From Clostridium thermobutyricum (GTDB taxonomy: Bacteria; Bacillota; Clostridia; Ch29): a DNA stretch of 52,047 nucleotides. Every line of letters begins with the position of its first letter. Position 1 is the stretch's first letter. Shown here in pieces: positions 35,828 through 44,702 of the stretch. The notes beneath the pieces are model-generated. The model was not told where the DNA came from and did no database searches. It saw only the letters and a program-made list of their open reading frames with translations. Both the position numbers and the translations under genes were made by a program. Where the stretch lies: assembly GCA_016842005.1 (NCBI GenBank), contig JAENYD010000015.1:1-52047 (forward strand), given 5' to 3'.

Positions 35828-37033
35828 CTATTTATATTTTTTTGCCAGTTGGACGAATTCATCATCGGGTATTAACGCCTTTCTGTCTATTCCCATCTGC
35901 TTTATTTCCTTCAAAAGCTGTTTTTTGCCGTCTTCGCTCATAGAAATATTATGCTGCGCCAATTTCACATTGATAGAAGTTAGTCCGCTCTTCTTGCCCA
36001 ATACTAATGAGGCTTCTTTCCCATAATAAGCGGGATTGGTGGCAAACATGGCCAGAGGGTCATTGAAGAGGCAGTCCACCCCTATACCGGATTCTCTGGT
36101 GAAATTTGCGATCCCGACGACCGGTTTGTTCTGTGCCAGTTTGAACCCGCTCACTTCCTCCACATATTTGGATATCTCGATTATTTTTTTGATATCAATA
36201 CCGGTCTCCACACCATACAGCATTTCAAGGGAGACAACTATTTCTTCCAGAGAACAGTTCCCGGTGCGCTCACCCATCCCGTTGATGCAGCAGTGTGCAA
36301 CCTGAGCTCCGGAAGACAAAGCCTTGATGGTGTTTGCGAGTGCCATGCCAAAATCATTGTGGGTATGAATCTCTACCGGTATGCCCAGGGAATCGCTGAA
36401 ATGCTTAACCAGGTATTCAACCGTATCCGGGGTAGCGCATCCCATGGTATCCACCAGCCCGATAGCATCAGGCAATGCCTCTTCCTTCAATGCATGGAAT
36501 AGTTTGAACAGGTCGTCCTTGTCGGCCCGGGTGGTATCATACGGGAAAAATACGGTATACAGTCCCAGTTCCTTGGCTTTATTTATTGATTGAATACTTG
36601 AGCTGATAACCTTTTCAACATCCCACTTGAACTGCAATTCAAGCTTGGGCCTGCCAATCGGGACTTCAATGATTACACCGTCCACTCCACACTCTTTGCT
36701 CATCAGAATATCTTCATCCTTGGCACGGACAAAACTGAATATCTCAGCTTTTAACCCCAGTTTTTTGATTTCCATGATTGCCTGCTTATCATCTTCGGAA
36801 ACTGCCGGCATTCCGGCTTCTATCCTGTGGACGCCGGCTTCGCTTAGCATTTTTGCAATCTTTATTTTTTCCTCTTTTGAAAAAACAACACCAGGGGTCT
36901 GCTCTCCGTCACGTAAGGTTGCATCATGAATTTTGATATTATTGCTGAACTTATGTTTTTTCTTTACATCCTCTTCAAAATTGTATGGACTTGTCCACCA
37001 GTTTTCATTCTTCCATTTACTTTGAATGCTCAT
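35828..37033 (-). CDS. HMGL-type synthase or lyase (homocitrate/isopropylmalate synthase-like)
   Basis: 401 residues. The TIM-barrel HMGL core begins with the motif DATLRDGEQTPGV, then RIEAGMPAVSEDD, and the metal-binding HxH in EIHTHNDFGMALAN. The C-terminus (SGLTSINVKLAQHN) resembles NifV/homocitrate synthases and lacks the long LeuA regulatory domain. It could join acetyl-CoA with a 2-oxo acid or catalyse the reverse cleavage. The start overlaps the permease gene by 17 bp. In this operon a catabolic or chain-extending role with the AOR product is possible but not shown. Confidence 0.85.
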   Translation of the reverse strand: MSIQSKWKNENWWTSPYNFEEDVKKKHKFSNNIKIHDATLRDGEQTPGVVFSKEEKIKIAKMLSEAGVHRIEAGMPAVSEDDKQAIMEIKKLGLKAEIFSFVRAKDEDILMSKECGVDGVIIEVPIGRPKLELQFKWDVEKVISSSIQSINKAKELGLYTVFFPYDTTRADKDDLFKLFHALKEEALPDAIGLVDTMGCATPDTVEYLVKHFSDSLGIPVEIHTHNDFGMALANTIKALSSGAQVAHCCINGMGERTGNCSLEEIVVSLEMLYGVETGIDIKKIIEISKYVEEVSGFKLAQNKPVVGIANFTRESGIGVDCLFNDPLAMFATNPAYYGKEASLVLGKKSGLTSINVKLAQHNISMSEDGKKQLLKEIKQMGIDRKALIPDDEFVQLAKKYK

Positions 37034-38903
37034 ATGAGTCCTCCTTTTTTGTTCTGTTGATTAAAACCGCACATATAGCTATAATCAATATTCCAATCAG
37101 GTTATATAGATTGTCTTGGATGGTCATCAGCACCCCGGCTATAAACAACAATACTCTGGTGGGTATTTTGAGAGAAGCCTTATAGTATCCCGTTGCACTG
37201 ACAGCAATTACAAATACTCCAATCAACGACCTGATTATTGCCAGTGCAATATCAAAACCGGTTCCACTGATCATTATCCCCGGATTATAGACCAGCATAT
37301 AGGGTAGTATAAAGCTGGCAATCCCAAGGCGGAAGCCTGTCCATCCCACTTTGCTTATATCAGCTCCGGATATTCCCGCAGCAACATATGACGCCAGCGC
37401 TACAGGAGGTGTTATAGTAGAAATGCATGCAAATACAAAGATAAACAGATGGGCTGTCAATAATGGAATTCCCATTTTCACAAGGGCAGGCGTTAATATG
37501 GAAACGGGAATTAAATAGGCTGCAGTTGTGGGCAGTCCCATACCCAGAATGATTGAAATAGTCATTGTGAGGAGCAATGCAATAATGGCTTCTCCCCCCG
37601 AAACACTGATTATGGAATTTGACAGTTTTGCTCCGATACCGGTTAATGAAACAACCCCGACAATGACTCCTGAAACTCCGCAGGCAATCGCTATAAGCAC
37701 GGTGTTTTTAACCCCATCGATAATTGAATTCACTACTTTGACAATAAAATTCCTGGAAAAGTCTCTCTTGACGATAAGATAGTTGATTAGCATTACGATT
37801 ATTGAATAATAGGCCGATTTCAGGGGAGACATCCCTATTACCAGTAAAACAATCAGTGAAATCACAGGTAGTATCAAATACCAGTCTTTCTTGATAAAAG
37901 TTCCTATTTTTTCTGTACGGGCCGATGCCTTTTCCTCTCTGCTGTCAATCTGGTCTCTGTGGGCTATCAGATGAATCACTGCATATATAGAAGCGAAATA
38001 AAGCAACGCAGGTATTAATGCCGCCTTCATAATCTGCGTATAAGGCGTGTTGGTCAACTCTGCCATTATAAAGGCTGCAGCACCCATAATGGGTGGCATT
38101 ATCTGCCCGCCGGTTGAAGCAATGGCTTCAATAGCCGCTGCAATATTCGGCTTATAACCTGCCTTTTTCATCATTGGAATGGTAATGGACCCTGTAACTG
38201 CCACATTACCCGCAGCAGTACCCGAAATCATGCCTATCAGCCCGCTGAATATTACAGCGGTCTTTGCGGTGCCGCCTATCAGCCTTTCAGTTATACTGGA
38301 TGAAAGTTTGAATAAAAAATCACCAATACCAAAATTATTTAGAAAAGCACCGTATATACTGAACATGATAATATAGCTTGCCGATACACTGATGGGGATG
38401 CCGTATACCCCCTGGGTACCGGTAAACAGGAAGTTGAACACCCTTTGAAAATTATAGGCGCGGCTGTGCAACAGTCCGGGTAAGTATTGCCCAACAAATG
38501 GATAAATCAGAAATATTACAACAATACCGGCCAGGATTTTTCCAATACGCTCTGAAGTCAAATATATTAAGGCCAGGACAAAAATACTGCCCATAATTGC
38601 ATCGGTGGAATTGGTAATCCCGCCTGTCAGGGTGATCTGCCTCCATCTGTATAAAATATAGGTGCTTGAAACAATTGTAATCATCATACTGATTACATCC
38701 AGTATTTTAGTTGTCATCCTGCTGCTTGTATCCCGGTCCATACCCATTAGCAAAGCTATGAGTATCATAAAAAGTAAATGGGTTGCTCTTAATGTCATTG
38801 CCGAAAAGGCTACTACGCCATTTATATTCAATATATGAATAATACCGATGGTAAAGGCTAGAATCTGAACTAATATGTTAATTATAGTTTTATCTTTATT
38901 CAT
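37017..38903 (-). CDS. TRAP transporter fused permease (DctQM type)
   Basis: 628 residues with about 17-18 membrane helices. The first four form the small (Q) subunit region and the rest the large (M) subunit (SGLIGMISGTAAGNVAVTGSITIPMMKKAGYKP, QIMPPIMGAAAFIMAEL, GMGLPTTAAYLIPVSILTPAL). It is the usual membrane partner of TAXI-type binding proteins, here the last gene of the operon. Starts 9 bp after the GntR stop. Confidence 0.92.
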   Translation of the reverse strand: MNKDKTIINILVQILAFTIGIIHILNINGVVAFSAMTLRATHLLFMILIALLMGMDRDTSSRMTTKILDVISMMITIVSSTYILYRWRQITLTGGITNSTDAIMGSIFVLALIYLTSERIGKILAGIVVIFLIYPFVGQYLPGLLHSRAYNFQRVFNFLFTGTQGVYGIPISVSASYIIMFSIYGAFLNNFGIGDFLFKLSSSITERLIGGTAKTAVIFSGLIGMISGTAAGNVAVTGSITIPMMKKAGYKPNIAAAIEAIASTGGQIMPPIMGAAAFIMAELTNTPYTQIMKAALIPALLYFASIYAVIHLIAHRDQIDSREEKASARTEKIGTFIKKDWYLILPVISLIVLLVIGMSPLKSAYYSIIVMLINYLIVKRDFSRNFIVKVVNSIIDGVKNTVLIAIACGVSGVIVGVVSLTGIGAKLSNSIISVSGGEAIIALLLTMTISIILGMGLPTTAAYLIPVSILTPALVKMGIPLLTAHLFIFVFACISTITPPVALASYVAAGISGADISKVGWTGFRLGIASFILPYMLVYNPGIMISGTGFDIALAIIRSLIGVFVIAVSATGYYKASLKIPTRVLLFIAGVLMTIQDNLYNLIGILIIAICAVLINRTKKEDSYEHSK

Positions 38904-38912
38904 TGTCCCACC

Positions 38913-39563
38913 CTACTTTTTGTTTATTTTTTCCCATAAGTGAATATTTCTCGTCTTGTGGTCCCTGATTATCCTTTCCAGCTTTTCCCCGTCCTTGTCT
39001 TTAAGGGCCTTAAGTATCTGATAATGTTCTTTCTGTGATTCTTCCATCCTTCCGGGAATAAAAGCAAAAATTGCGCTTGTCGGCCTGCCGCCGTCCCAGA
39101 GATTGACAATCATGTCATACAATCTGCTTAGAGGGGATTGTTTGTATAAATATTTGTGAAACTCTTTATTGGCATTCGCATAACTTTCATCATCATTTTT
39201 CAGGATATACTCATCCATCTTTCCAATCATTGATTCCAGATGCTGTATTTTTTCATCATCAAAGTTTGGTATTGCGGTACGTGCAGCATATCCTTCCAGC
39301 ACAGCTCTTATTTCAATGATTTCGGATATTGTTTCTTTATCAAATGTAGTTACCTGCGCCCCCTTATGTGGTATGATATTCACCAGCCCTTCCATCTCCA
39401 GCCTCTTGAGGGCTTCCCTCACGGGGATTATTGACATATCAAATTCATCAGCAATTTTACTGATGTTCAGACTTTCTCCCTGCTGGTATTTCCCTTCAGT
39501 AATACGCTTTTTCAATATATCGCACACATAATCCGATTTAGTGGTAAAACCGTTGTTAACCAT
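38913..39563 (-). CDS. GntR-family (FCD) repressor of the TRAP/AOR operon
   Basis: 216 residues. Winged helix at ~8-75 (YVCDILKKRITEGKYQQGESLNISKIADEFDMSIIPVREALKRLEMEGL) and an all-helical FCD ligand domain (ISEIIEIRAVLEGYAARTAI, NANKEFHKYLY). First gene of the leftward operon, so it probably senses the transported acid or a breakdown product and represses its own operon at the palindrome at 39587-39617. Confidence 0.92.
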   Translation of the reverse strand: MVNNGFTTKSDYVCDILKKRITEGKYQQGESLNISKIADEFDMSIIPVREALKRLEMEGLVNIIPHKGAQVTTFDKETISEIIEIRAVLEGYAARTAIPNFDDEKIQHLESMIGKMDEYILKNDDESYANANKEFHKYLYKQSPLSRLYDMIVNLWDGGRPTSAIFAFIPGRMEESQKEHYQILKALKDKDGEKLERIIRDHKTRNIHLWEKINKK

Positions 39564-39586
39564 TCGCCCACCCCTTGCCCATGTAT

Positions 39587-39617
39587 TAATATATAATATA
39601 TTTTATATTATATATTA
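39587..39617. promoter_or_regulatory. 14-bp-arm palindrome, candidate GntR operator
   Basis: TAATATATAATATA-TTT-TATATTATATATTA (39587-39600 and 39604-39617) is a perfect dyad. It overlaps the -10 element of the promoter at 39614-39641. Confidence 0.6.
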
Positions 39618-39641
39618 TATATTATATAAAGGTATTGTCAA
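39614..39641 (-). promoter_or_regulatory. Sigma-70 promoter of the GntR/TRAP/AOR operon
   Basis: On the minus strand TTGACA (39636-39641), 16 bp, TATAAT (39614-39619): both hexamers are consensus. Upstream of it (39642-39908) I see no gene. That stretch holds A/T-rich sequence and then GC-rich repeats, including the palindrome GGACAGGTCCCTGTCC at 39861-39876. Confidence 0.75.
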
Positions 39642-39860
39642 GCTATCGCATTTTTTTCTTTTTAAAATTTGCGATATCCGAAAATCAGTCCAAAATACGG
39701 CAAATAAAAAAACTCCCAAATCATGGAAGCCTTTTTTGCTTTCTGCAATCACCCCTGGAGGAAGGGGCCTTTTGCTATCCGCTGCGCTGCATCGAGGATC
39801 TCTAAAAAATATAATCAGGGCAACCTGTCCTTGATGCCTGATTTATGTTGCCATGCTACC

Positions 39861-39901
39861 GGACAGGTCCCTGTCCCCCTGTCTGGGGTCCCTGTCTGGA
39901 T
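39861..39901. repeat. REP-like GC-rich palindromes downstream of the NtrC-type gene
   Basis: GGACAGG-tc-CCTGTCC (39861-39876) followed by two further CTGTC/GGGGTCC units up to 39901. It may terminate the regulator operon. It belongs by content to the family of GGGGAC/GGACAGG repeats seen elsewhere in the window. Confidence 0.5.
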
Positions 39902-39908
39902 GCCTGGG

Positions 39909-41270
39909 TTATGCGTCAATATTATATTGTTTTATCTTATTGTACAGCGTTTGCCGGTTAATGTTCAGTATTTTTGCCGCCGTGGTTTTGTTCCCGTCCA
40001 CCTTTTTCAGGGTATTAATTATATGGTGTCTCTCACATTCCATAAGGGTGAGAATCTCTTTCTCCTTCTCTTTACAGCTGCTGTCACTGCCCAGTATGTT
40101 CACCGGTAAATGCCTGGGCAAAATTGTGCCGTCCCTGTCATCCGCTATGGCAACGGCCCTTTCTATGACATTTTTGAGTTCCCTTACATTGCCCGGCCAG
40201 TTATAGGCCGTTAGATATTCAAGAGTATCCACCGAAATAAGGGTAATGTCTTTATTATATTCGGTATTATATTGATTGAGAAAGTACTGCGACAGCAGTG
40301 GAATGTCTTCCTTCCTTTCCCTTAAAGGAGGTATTTTGAAACTAACCACATTAAGCCTGTAATATAAATCGTCCCTGAATTCACCATTTTCCATAGCCTT
40401 TTCCAGGTCCTTGTTTGTAGCGGATATTATCCTCACATTTACCCTGATCTTATTCAATCCTCCAACCCTTTCAAACTCTCTTTCCTGGAGAAATCTCAAA
40501 AGTTTGGCCTGGAGCACCGGACTTAGCTCTCCAATTTCATCAAGGAATATGGTGCCCCCGTCTGCTTGTTCAAACTTCCCAATCTTTTGTGTAACCGCGC
40601 CGGTAAACGCACCTTTCTCATGACCAAAAAGTTCACTCTCCAGCAGGTTCTCGGGCAGTGCTGCACAGTTTATAGTAATAAAGGGTTTAAACCGCCTGTT
40701 GCTCTTTTTATGTATAGCTTTTGCAAATATTTCCTTACCCGTACCGCTTTCACCCGTAATAAGCACATTGGCTTTACCCGGTGCAACCTTCTCAATCAGC
40801 TTATATAAAGCCACAATGCACCCGCTCTTGCCAACAATATCTTCAAACCTGTAACGATTGGTCAGCCTTTGCTTTAAGAGCCTGTTCTCCTCCAAAAGCT
40901 GTTTCCTCTCAACTGCTTTTTTGATGGTAATAACCAATTCATCAATTGTAAAATTTTTTTGCAGATAGTCAAAGGCCCCTAACTTAATAGATTCAACAGC
41001 CTTCTTGATATCTGTGTATGCTGATATTACGATGGTCTCAAAATTGCTCTGCACATCTCTCATGGCCTCCATAAGTTCAATACCATCCATACCGGCCATC
41101 CTTAAATCGGTCAGCAGGATATCAATATTCGTTTCTTTTGCAATTTGAAGTGCTTCCGGGCCATTGCATGCACACACCACCCTGTATCCTTCCCGTTCGA
41201 GGGCAATTTTAAGAGTATCCCTGATTGAAGGTTCATCATCCACAATCAACAAAAAGGCTTTGTCCTTCAT
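39909..41270 (-). CDS. NtrC-family sigma-54-dependent response regulator
   Basis: 453 residues: receiver domain with acidic pair DDE and Asp55 (ILLTDLRMAG), AAA+ domain with Walker A GESGTGKE, the sigma-54 contact loop GAFTGA, DEIGEL and the arginine finger region FRDDLYYRLN, then a Fis-type helix-turn-helix (NKTTAAKILNINRQTLYNKIKQY). It activates RNA polymerase containing sigma-54. ATG at 41270 follows a GAGTGG site. It is 38 bp downstream of its kinase gene, and two candidate -24/-12 promoters lie nearby (48011 and 50468). Confidence 0.95.
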   Translation of the reverse strand: MKDKAFLLIVDDEPSIRDTLKIALEREGYRVVCACNGPEALQIAKETNIDILLTDLRMAGMDGIELMEAMRDVQSNFETIVISAYTDIKKAVESIKLGAFDYLQKNFTIDELVITIKKAVERKQLLEENRLLKQRLTNRYRFEDIVGKSGCIVALYKLIEKVAPGKANVLITGESGTGKEIFAKAIHKKSNRRFKPFITINCAALPENLLESELFGHEKGAFTGAVTQKIGKFEQADGGTIFLDEIGELSPVLQAKLLRFLQEREFERVGGLNKIRVNVRIISATNKDLEKAMENGEFRDDLYYRLNVVSFKIPPLRERKEDIPLLSQYFLNQYNTEYNKDITLISVDTLEYLTAYNWPGNVRELKNVIERAVAIADDRDGTILPRHLPVNILGSDSSCKEKEKEILTLMECERHHIINTLKKVDGNKTTAAKILNINRQTLYNKIKQYNIDA

Positions 41271-41308
41271 TTGCACCACTCCATGTAATAAAGGATTGAA
41301 ACGGATGG

Positions 41309-42862
41309 TCACCTGGCGGAAGGTACGCTTATCTGGAACCTGACACCTTTATCTTCACAATTGTATACATTTATATCGCCACCCGCGTTGCTGACAATAT
41401 TGTAAACCATAGACAGGCCGAGACCGGTTCCTTCCTCCTTGGTGGTGAAAAACGGATCGAATACCTTATATAGATTATTCTCCGGAATACCACAACCCGT
41501 ATCGCGGAAATCTATTATTACTTTCTCGTCCTTTTCATCTATTGAGACCTCTATCATCCCGCCTCCTTCTATAGCGTCTATGGAGTTCAGGTAAAGGTTC
41601 AAAAAAACTTCTTTTAGACTGGATGGAGACATATAGACATATAAGTCAGTTTGGTCATATTGTAGATTTACGGATATGCCTTTGCTTTGGCATCTGTACT
41701 TCAGTAACTGGTTTGTCTCGTTGAGAATATCCAATAGATTGATACGTTCCGGCTTTTCGTCATAGGGCTTGGCCAGTTTCACAAAATTGTTGAGGGAATT
41801 GTTTAATCTCTCCGCCTCTTTATAGATAATATTTATCAGGTTCTTTTCTTCTTCTTCAAGATACTCTTTCTTTGAAAGAATTGATGCTGCTGTCCTTATT
41901 GGCAGCAGTGGATTTCTAATCTCATGGGCAAGACCTGCAGTGCACTGTCCCATCATAGCCAGCCGGTCCACCCTCCTTACCTTCTCCTGCAGCATTTTAA
42001 TTCTGGAGATATCGCGAAACACACATGTAGCACCTATTTTTTCATTCTTATCATCCCTGAGCAGCGAAGTACTGAGACTAATAGGTTTTTTCTCTCCCTT
42101 TTTGGTTATAAAATATGTTTCCACCTCGTTATAAGATTTTCCCGTTATGAATGTATCAAGGATAAACCAGTCCTCAGAGCTTTCCTTAAGCTTAATGCTT
42201 TTAATATCTTTGCTTATGACCTCATCCCTGCTATACCCGGTTATCTTTTCAGCCTGTTTGTTAAATCTAATAACCCTGTGCATCTTATCAATAACTATTA
42301 TGCCGCTGTTGACATTTTGCAGAATATGATTGCTGAACTGCTGTGTTTCGTTAAGAGCCCTGTTTGCTTCCAGAAGTGCAGCTATCTGTGATCCGATAAT
42401 GCTTATCATCTGTACATCTCTCTGGCTGAACATACCGGGTCTTGAGTTGGATATACTTAGTATTCCAATCACATGGTCCGAGACAATCAGTGGTACTGCC
42501 ATATACGAACGTATAACAGGGTCCTCATGAGAATACTGCCTTACTCTTATCTCCTGATTATACATGGCGTTTTCCAGCATAACCGCTTTTTTTTCCTTTG
42601 CAACCCAGCCCACTGCCCCTTCCCCTATTCTGAATTTAACCCTTTTTCTGAGATTGCTTAAGTTGGACCCTCTGGCAGACAATACCTCCAGTTGTTCTTT
42701 TTCATAATTGATGACATATATGATTGCCATATTGAACTCTATTACTTTCTCAATAAAATCGAAAAGCTCACTGGACATATCCTCCAGACTTTTTGATTTG
42801 CTGATGCTGTCTATGGCTTGAAACAACGAAGTCAATTGCACAACACTGCTGTACTGGTCCAT
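41309..42862 (-). CDS. GAF-PAS sensor histidine kinase
   Basis: 517 residues, soluble. GAF domain (~20-170: KFRIGEGAVGWVAKEKKAVMLENA), PAS (~180-290), HisKA with phosphorylated His313 (LAHEIRNPLLPIRTA) and HATPase (DTGCGIPENNLYKVFDPFFTTKEEGTGLGL). No membrane helix, so the signal is internal, possibly a catabolic intermediate. ATG at 42862 follows GGGGGAGGG. Paired with the NtrC-type regulator just downstream. Confidence 0.93.
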   Translation of the reverse strand: MDQYSSVVQLTSLFQAIDSISKSKSLEDMSSELFDFIEKVIEFNMAIIYVINYEKEQLEVLSARGSNLSNLRKRVKFRIGEGAVGWVAKEKKAVMLENAMYNQEIRVRQYSHEDPVIRSYMAVPLIVSDHVIGILSISNSRPGMFSQRDVQMISIIGSQIAALLEANRALNETQQFSNHILQNVNSGIIVIDKMHRVIRFNKQAEKITGYSRDEVISKDIKSIKLKESSEDWFILDTFITGKSYNEVETYFITKKGEKKPISLSTSLLRDDKNEKIGATCVFRDISRIKMLQEKVRRVDRLAMMGQCTAGLAHEIRNPLLPIRTAASILSKKEYLEEEEKNLINIIYKEAERLNNSLNNFVKLAKPYDEKPERINLLDILNETNQLLKYRCQSKGISVNLQYDQTDLYVYMSPSSLKEVFLNLYLNSIDAIEGGGMIEVSIDEKDEKVIIDFRDTGCGIPENNLYKVFDPFFTTKEEGTGLGLSMVYNIVSNAGGDINVYNCEDKGVRFQISVPSAR

Positions 42863-43115
42863 AAAAGCCCTCCCCCTGCATACGGAATTGCCCATGGGTT
42901 AACATCATATTTCTTCAAAAGCTTTGATTTTCCTTTAAAAAATAAGATTTATCAGTGAATTTTAATATGTAAATTATACCATATGAATTTATGTATTAAT
43001 TCTCACAAAAGTCACTGACAATAATTACTTCTAAAAATCTCTTGGCCACAAAATTCGTTGTTGACCCCAAAATAATAGTTTTAAAGAATATCTCTGTGCT
43101 CATACCATACAATAT

Positions 43116-44270
43116 TTATTCTCTATTTGGCATATTATTCACTGATGCTGTGTTCTTTTTATCCACTAACGTTGCACATGCAGTCAGGCTGGCACCACTA
43201 ATCCAGAATACAGGGAGAACCCCTATCATAGAAGCCATAAGTCCAAAGATTAAAGGACTTATGGTTTGTGCTATGTAGTTGCCCATAAGACGTAGGGCAA
43301 GTACTTGACTCCTCCGGTTTTGTGGAGCAGCATCTGTTACTGCCATAAGTGTCAAAGGGGACATAAAACCCATGGCCATTCCTGAGATGCCGGACATTAT
43401 GATTAATAAAGTATATTCTCTGACCAGACTGTATCCCGCGAGACTAAATCCACCCAAGACCAAACAAATTTTCATTATCTTATTTTTTTCATAAAAACTG
43501 ATAATGCTGTTTAACAACGGCCTTACAAGCATTATGGCAAAACCATTCACGCTAAAAATTGTCCCAATTGCTGCATTTGAAAGACCCATTTCCCTGCCAT
43601 ACAACGGTAGATAGCTGATTGTCATTTCGAATGAAAACTGAACAGTACTGCCTATTATCAAGGTTCGGATAATGGGACCCCTACCAAGCAGTTGTATTAT
43701 CGTACCCTTTTCTACTCCATCTTTTGTTTGAGTCCTCTTTGGCATAAATAATGAACAAAACCAGCATACAACGCCGATTACCGCTGCGCCATAAAAGCCT
43801 CTGCCGGTACCTAGCCAATTTTGAAAATGTCCTCCAATATATGGGCCTGCAAACATTCCAACCGAGTTGGCAAAAACATATATCCCCAAAACTTTGTTTC
43901 GCAAACTGCTGTATAGTCCTGTAACCACATGCTGAACACTCAATAGAGCCAGCATATGGGATGCCCCTAGAAAGAAATAATATACGGCCATAGCATAGAG
44001 ATTTTTTGTGTTAGCCAGACCTATAACACCCAGGATAAAAACAATAGCCCCGTATATTGCAGGACAGTGGGCTCCCAGTTTATCAATCCATTTGCCCGCT
44101 GGAAGGGCCAGCATCACCTGCGCCACACTGTACGCCGCCGCAATCAATCCAACTGCCATACTGTCCCCTCCACTTTCTGTCACCAACAGAGCAATATACG
44201 GTCTGGCTGCGTATAAAGCCATTCCATGACTAACTGCATATAGTATTGTACAGATGATAGGTGAACGCAT
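43116..44270 (-). CDS. MFS transporter
   Basis: 384 residues with 12 predicted helices and MFS features: AAYSVAQVMLALPAGKWIDKLGAHCPAIYGA (loop 2-3) and the second-half repeat FSVNGFAIMLVRPLLNSIISFYEKNKIMKICLVLGG. Substrate unknown. The ribosome site is a modest GGAG. Separated from the DctM operon by the hairpin at 44301-44331, so it may be transcribed partly on its own. Region 42863-43115 upstream of the kinase shows nothing recognisable beyond A/T-rich sequence. Confidence 0.9.
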   Translation of the reverse strand: MRSPIICTILYAVSHGMALYAARPYIALLVTESGGDSMAVGLIAAAYSVAQVMLALPAGKWIDKLGAHCPAIYGAIVFILGVIGLANTKNLYAMAVYYFFLGASHMLALLSVQHVVTGLYSSLRNKVLGIYVFANSVGMFAGPYIGGHFQNWLGTGRGFYGAAVIGVVCWFCSLFMPKRTQTKDGVEKGTIIQLLGRGPIIRTLIIGSTVQFSFEMTISYLPLYGREMGLSNAAIGTIFSVNGFAIMLVRPLLNSIISFYEKNKIMKICLVLGGFSLAGYSLVREYTLLIIMSGISGMAMGFMSPLTLMAVTDAAPQNRRSQVLALRLMGNYIAQTISPLIFGLMASMIGVLPVFWISGASLTACATLVDKKNTASVNNMPNRE

Positions 44271-44300
44271 GTATACGGACTCCGATCAATTTAATATAAC

Positions 44301-44331
44301 ATTGCCGCACCCTATACATGGGTACGGCAAT
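44301..44331 (-). terminator. Hairpin between the permease operon and the MFS gene
   Basis: ATTGCCG ... CCC ... GGG ... CGGCAAT forms a long imperfect stem with a short loop. The T tract is weak, so it may terminate only in part. Confidence 0.5.
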
Positions 44332-44383
44332 AATATTGACAGGGTATTTTTACGTTAATACTGAAATATCAGGTTAGTGTTTT

Positions 44384-44689
44384 CTAGTTTTTATCCTTTA
44401 TCTGACTCAGGTTCTCTTCGGCCTCTTTCTTATCGGCAGTCAGTGACAAAGCATGCATCTTACCCAAATACATACCGATAAGACCGATACCAATAACTAT
44501 GGAAGTGACTCTGATAACAACCGGAAAATACTGTTTACGGATAAATACTGCCAGGGCCTCGGCACCGGGACCTCCTATGATGATTCCTGCCAGAAAACCG
44601 AAGAAAGCCAGTCCTCCGGCAATCAAGCATATAAAAACGCCCCAGCCGAATATCTTATTGAATAAAGCTGCCGTTTCGGTTCTATTCAT
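44384..44689 (-). CDS. Small two-helix membrane protein with the DctM-like permease
   Basis: About 101 residues: two hydrophobic segments (VFICLIAGGLAFFGFLAGIII and VTSIVIGIGLIGMYLGKM) and a charged C-terminal tail. Start ATG at 44689 follows GGAGGTGG; the GTG in that site gives a longer apparent frame. It lies 14 bp after the DctM-like gene, where a TRAP small subunit (DctQ, four helices) would be expected. It may replace DctQ, but no homology to it is evident. Confidence 0.7.
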   Translation of the reverse strand: MNRTETAALFNKIFGWGVFICLIAGGLAFFGFLAGIIIGGPGAEALAVFIRKQYFPVVIRVTSIVIGIGLIGMYLGKMHALSLTADKKEAEENLSQIKDKN

Positions 44690-44702
44690 TATATCCACCT
44701 CC

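Noticed and set aside
39567-39582. Possible sigma-54 promoter before the GntR gene
   Set aside because: The G-rich match is the ribosome site AAGGGGTGGG, and a far better sigma-70 promoter lies upstream.
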